A stretch of DNA of 6,631 nucleotides from Acidobacteriota bacterium. Lineage in GTDB: Bacteria > Acidobacteriota > Polarisedimenticolia > JAPUIV01. This document shows, piece by piece, positions 5,785 to 6,631 of this stretch. A program made the translations under genes and the position numbers. How positions within the stretch are numbered: the first letter of the stretch is position 1; every line of letters starts with the position of its first letter. The stretch is taken from NCBI GenBank assembly GCA_027296665.1, contig JAPUIV010000031.1:1-6631 (forward strand). The letters run 5' to 3'. The notes under the pieces are model-generated. The model had not been told where the DNA came from. It was given only the letters and a program-made list of their open reading frames with translations, and did no database searches.

Positions 5785-6615
5785 ATGACCTTTCGTTCAT
5801 TGCTGAGTGTCCTTTCCAATGACCTTGCCATTGATCTGGGCACAAGCAACACGCTGGTATTTGCCCGCGGAAAGGGAATTGTTGTTTTTGAACCCTCCAT
5901 CATTGCCGTGAACCAGCGAACCGGCAAGGTGGAGGCGGTGGGGAAGGCGGCGAAAGAAATGCTCGGCCGCACGCCGGGAAACATTAAGGCGATCCGTCCG
6001 ATGAAGGACGGTGTGATTGCCGATTTCGAGCATACGGAAAAAATGCTCGATTATTTCATCAAGAAAGCACACAATCGCAGCCTCGGGGTGAGGCCCCGGA
6101 TTGTCATATGTGTCCCGTCGGAGATCACCCAGGTTGAAAAACGGGCGGTCCGGGATTCCGCTTATCGGGCAAAGGCTTCCGAAGTGTATTTGGTGGAGGA
6201 GGCGATGGCAGCCGCCATCGGGGCGGGGCTGCCGGTGACTGAACCGACTGGAAATATGATCGTCGACATTGGGGGGGGAACCACCGATGTGGCGGTGATC
6301 TCCATGGCCGGGATTGTGTACAGCCGCACCCTCCGGGTCGCAGGCAATGCAATGGATGAGTCGATCATCCAGTACATCAAGAGAAAGTACAATCTTTTGA
6401 TTGGCGAACGCACGGCGGAGGAGATCAAGATCCGGGTCGGCTCCGCCTTCCCCCTGGGAGAGGAAATGACTCTGGAGATCAAGGGCCGGGATCTGGTTGA
6501 GGGAATCCCCAAGACGCTCGTTATCTCTGATGAGGAGATCCGGGAATCATTGGCGGAAACCGTCACGGCGATCATCGAAGCCGTCTTACTGGCTCTGGAA
6601 CAATCTCCTCCCTAA
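5785..6615 (+). CDS. mreB: Rod-shape protein MreB, cut short by an in-frame TAA
   Basis: MreB is the bacterial actin that forms membrane-bound filaments guiding side-wall peptidoglycan synthesis. The 276 residues include a short amphipathic N-terminus (MTFRSLLSVLSND), the phosphate-1 loop AIDLGTSNTLVF at about 14-25, IRPMKDGVIADFEHTEKML, VCVPSEIT-like ICVPSEIT, EEAMAAAIGAGLPV, the phosphate-2 loop IVDIGGGTTDVAV at about 159-171, and ERTAEEIKI. Family members run to about 340-350 residues. Here TAA at 6613-6615 follows ALEQSPP exactly where relatives have Glu (PPEL). The next codons read L-S-A-E in the same frame, as expected for MreB. The C-terminal adenosine-binding TGGGA region would therefore be lost. 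Either a single G-to-T change broke the gene, or this is a base error near the sequence end; I think the error is likelier because mreB is usually essential in rods. mreC and mreD would be expected just beyond the window. Confidence 0.9.
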   Translation: MTFRSLLSVLSNDLAIDLGTSNTLVFARGKGIVVFEPSIIAVNQRTGKVEAVGKAAKEMLGRTPGNIKAIRPMKDGVIADFEHTEKMLDYFIKKAHNRSLGVRPRIVICVPSEITQVEKRAVRDSAYRAKASEVYLVEEAMAAAIGAGLPVTEPTGNMIVDIGGGTTDVAVISMAGIVYSRTLRVAGNAMDESIIQYIKRKYNLLIGERTAEEIKIRVGSAFPLGEEMTLEIKGRDLVEGIPKTLVISDEEIRESLAETVTAIIEAVLLALEQSPP

Positions 6616-6631
6616 TTATCGGCCGAATTCT

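Noticed and set aside
1..6631. CRISPR arrays, tRNA or rRNA genes, insertion sequences, attachment sites
   Set aside because: I saw no regularly spaced repeats, no tRNA- or rRNA-like segments, no transposase and no terminal inverted repeats. Genes fill almost all of the window.

Overview
This 6.6 kb window is moderately GC-rich, gene-dense and bacterial. It encodes an envelope-anchored parvulin foldase and an N-terminal MreB, which points to a rod-shaped, probably Gram-negative (diderm) organism. The combination of a FecR/Ig-like envelope protein, a GAF-GGDEF enzyme and mreB would fit a deltaproteobacterial, Nitrospirota or Acidobacteria-like lineage, but nothing here fixes the phylum. The genes at both edges are incomplete (one runs off the edge, one breaks 16 bases before it), so the window may be a whole metagenomic contig.

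Left half, minus strand: a membrane-anchored PpiD/SurA-type peptidyl-prolyl isomerase (about 574-2493) is followed by a cysteine desulfurase of the IscS/NifS family (504 down to the window start, C-terminus missing). Right half, plus strand: a single-pass envelope protein with FecR, fibronectin-III-like and Ig-like regions (2757-4226), then a degenerate receiver-GAF-GGDEF nucleotide cyclase (about 4300-5685), then mreB (from 5785). The two halves diverge from a 263-base intergenic region. It holds two convincing back-to-back sigma70-type promoters with two inverted repeats between their -35 boxes. mreB has its own near-consensus promoter.

FecR-domain proteins often sense or organise the periplasm, so the FecR protein and the cyclase directly downstream look like a co-transcribed envelope-to-nucleotide-signal module beside the cell-shape gene mreB. 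The most interesting detail is in the GGDEF domain. The Asp that normally contacts the guanine base is Ser (GHLAGSRAL), the signature substitution of the Hypr GGDEF enzymes that make 3',3'-cGAMP as well as or instead of c-di-GMP.

Two sequence oddities deserve a check. mreB is broken by an in-frame TAA exactly where the family has Glu, with family-like residues continuing after it. The cysteine desulfurase has Ile-Gly in place of the near-invariant Asn-Asn pair. Both lie close to the window ends, where base errors are more likely if this is a contig.
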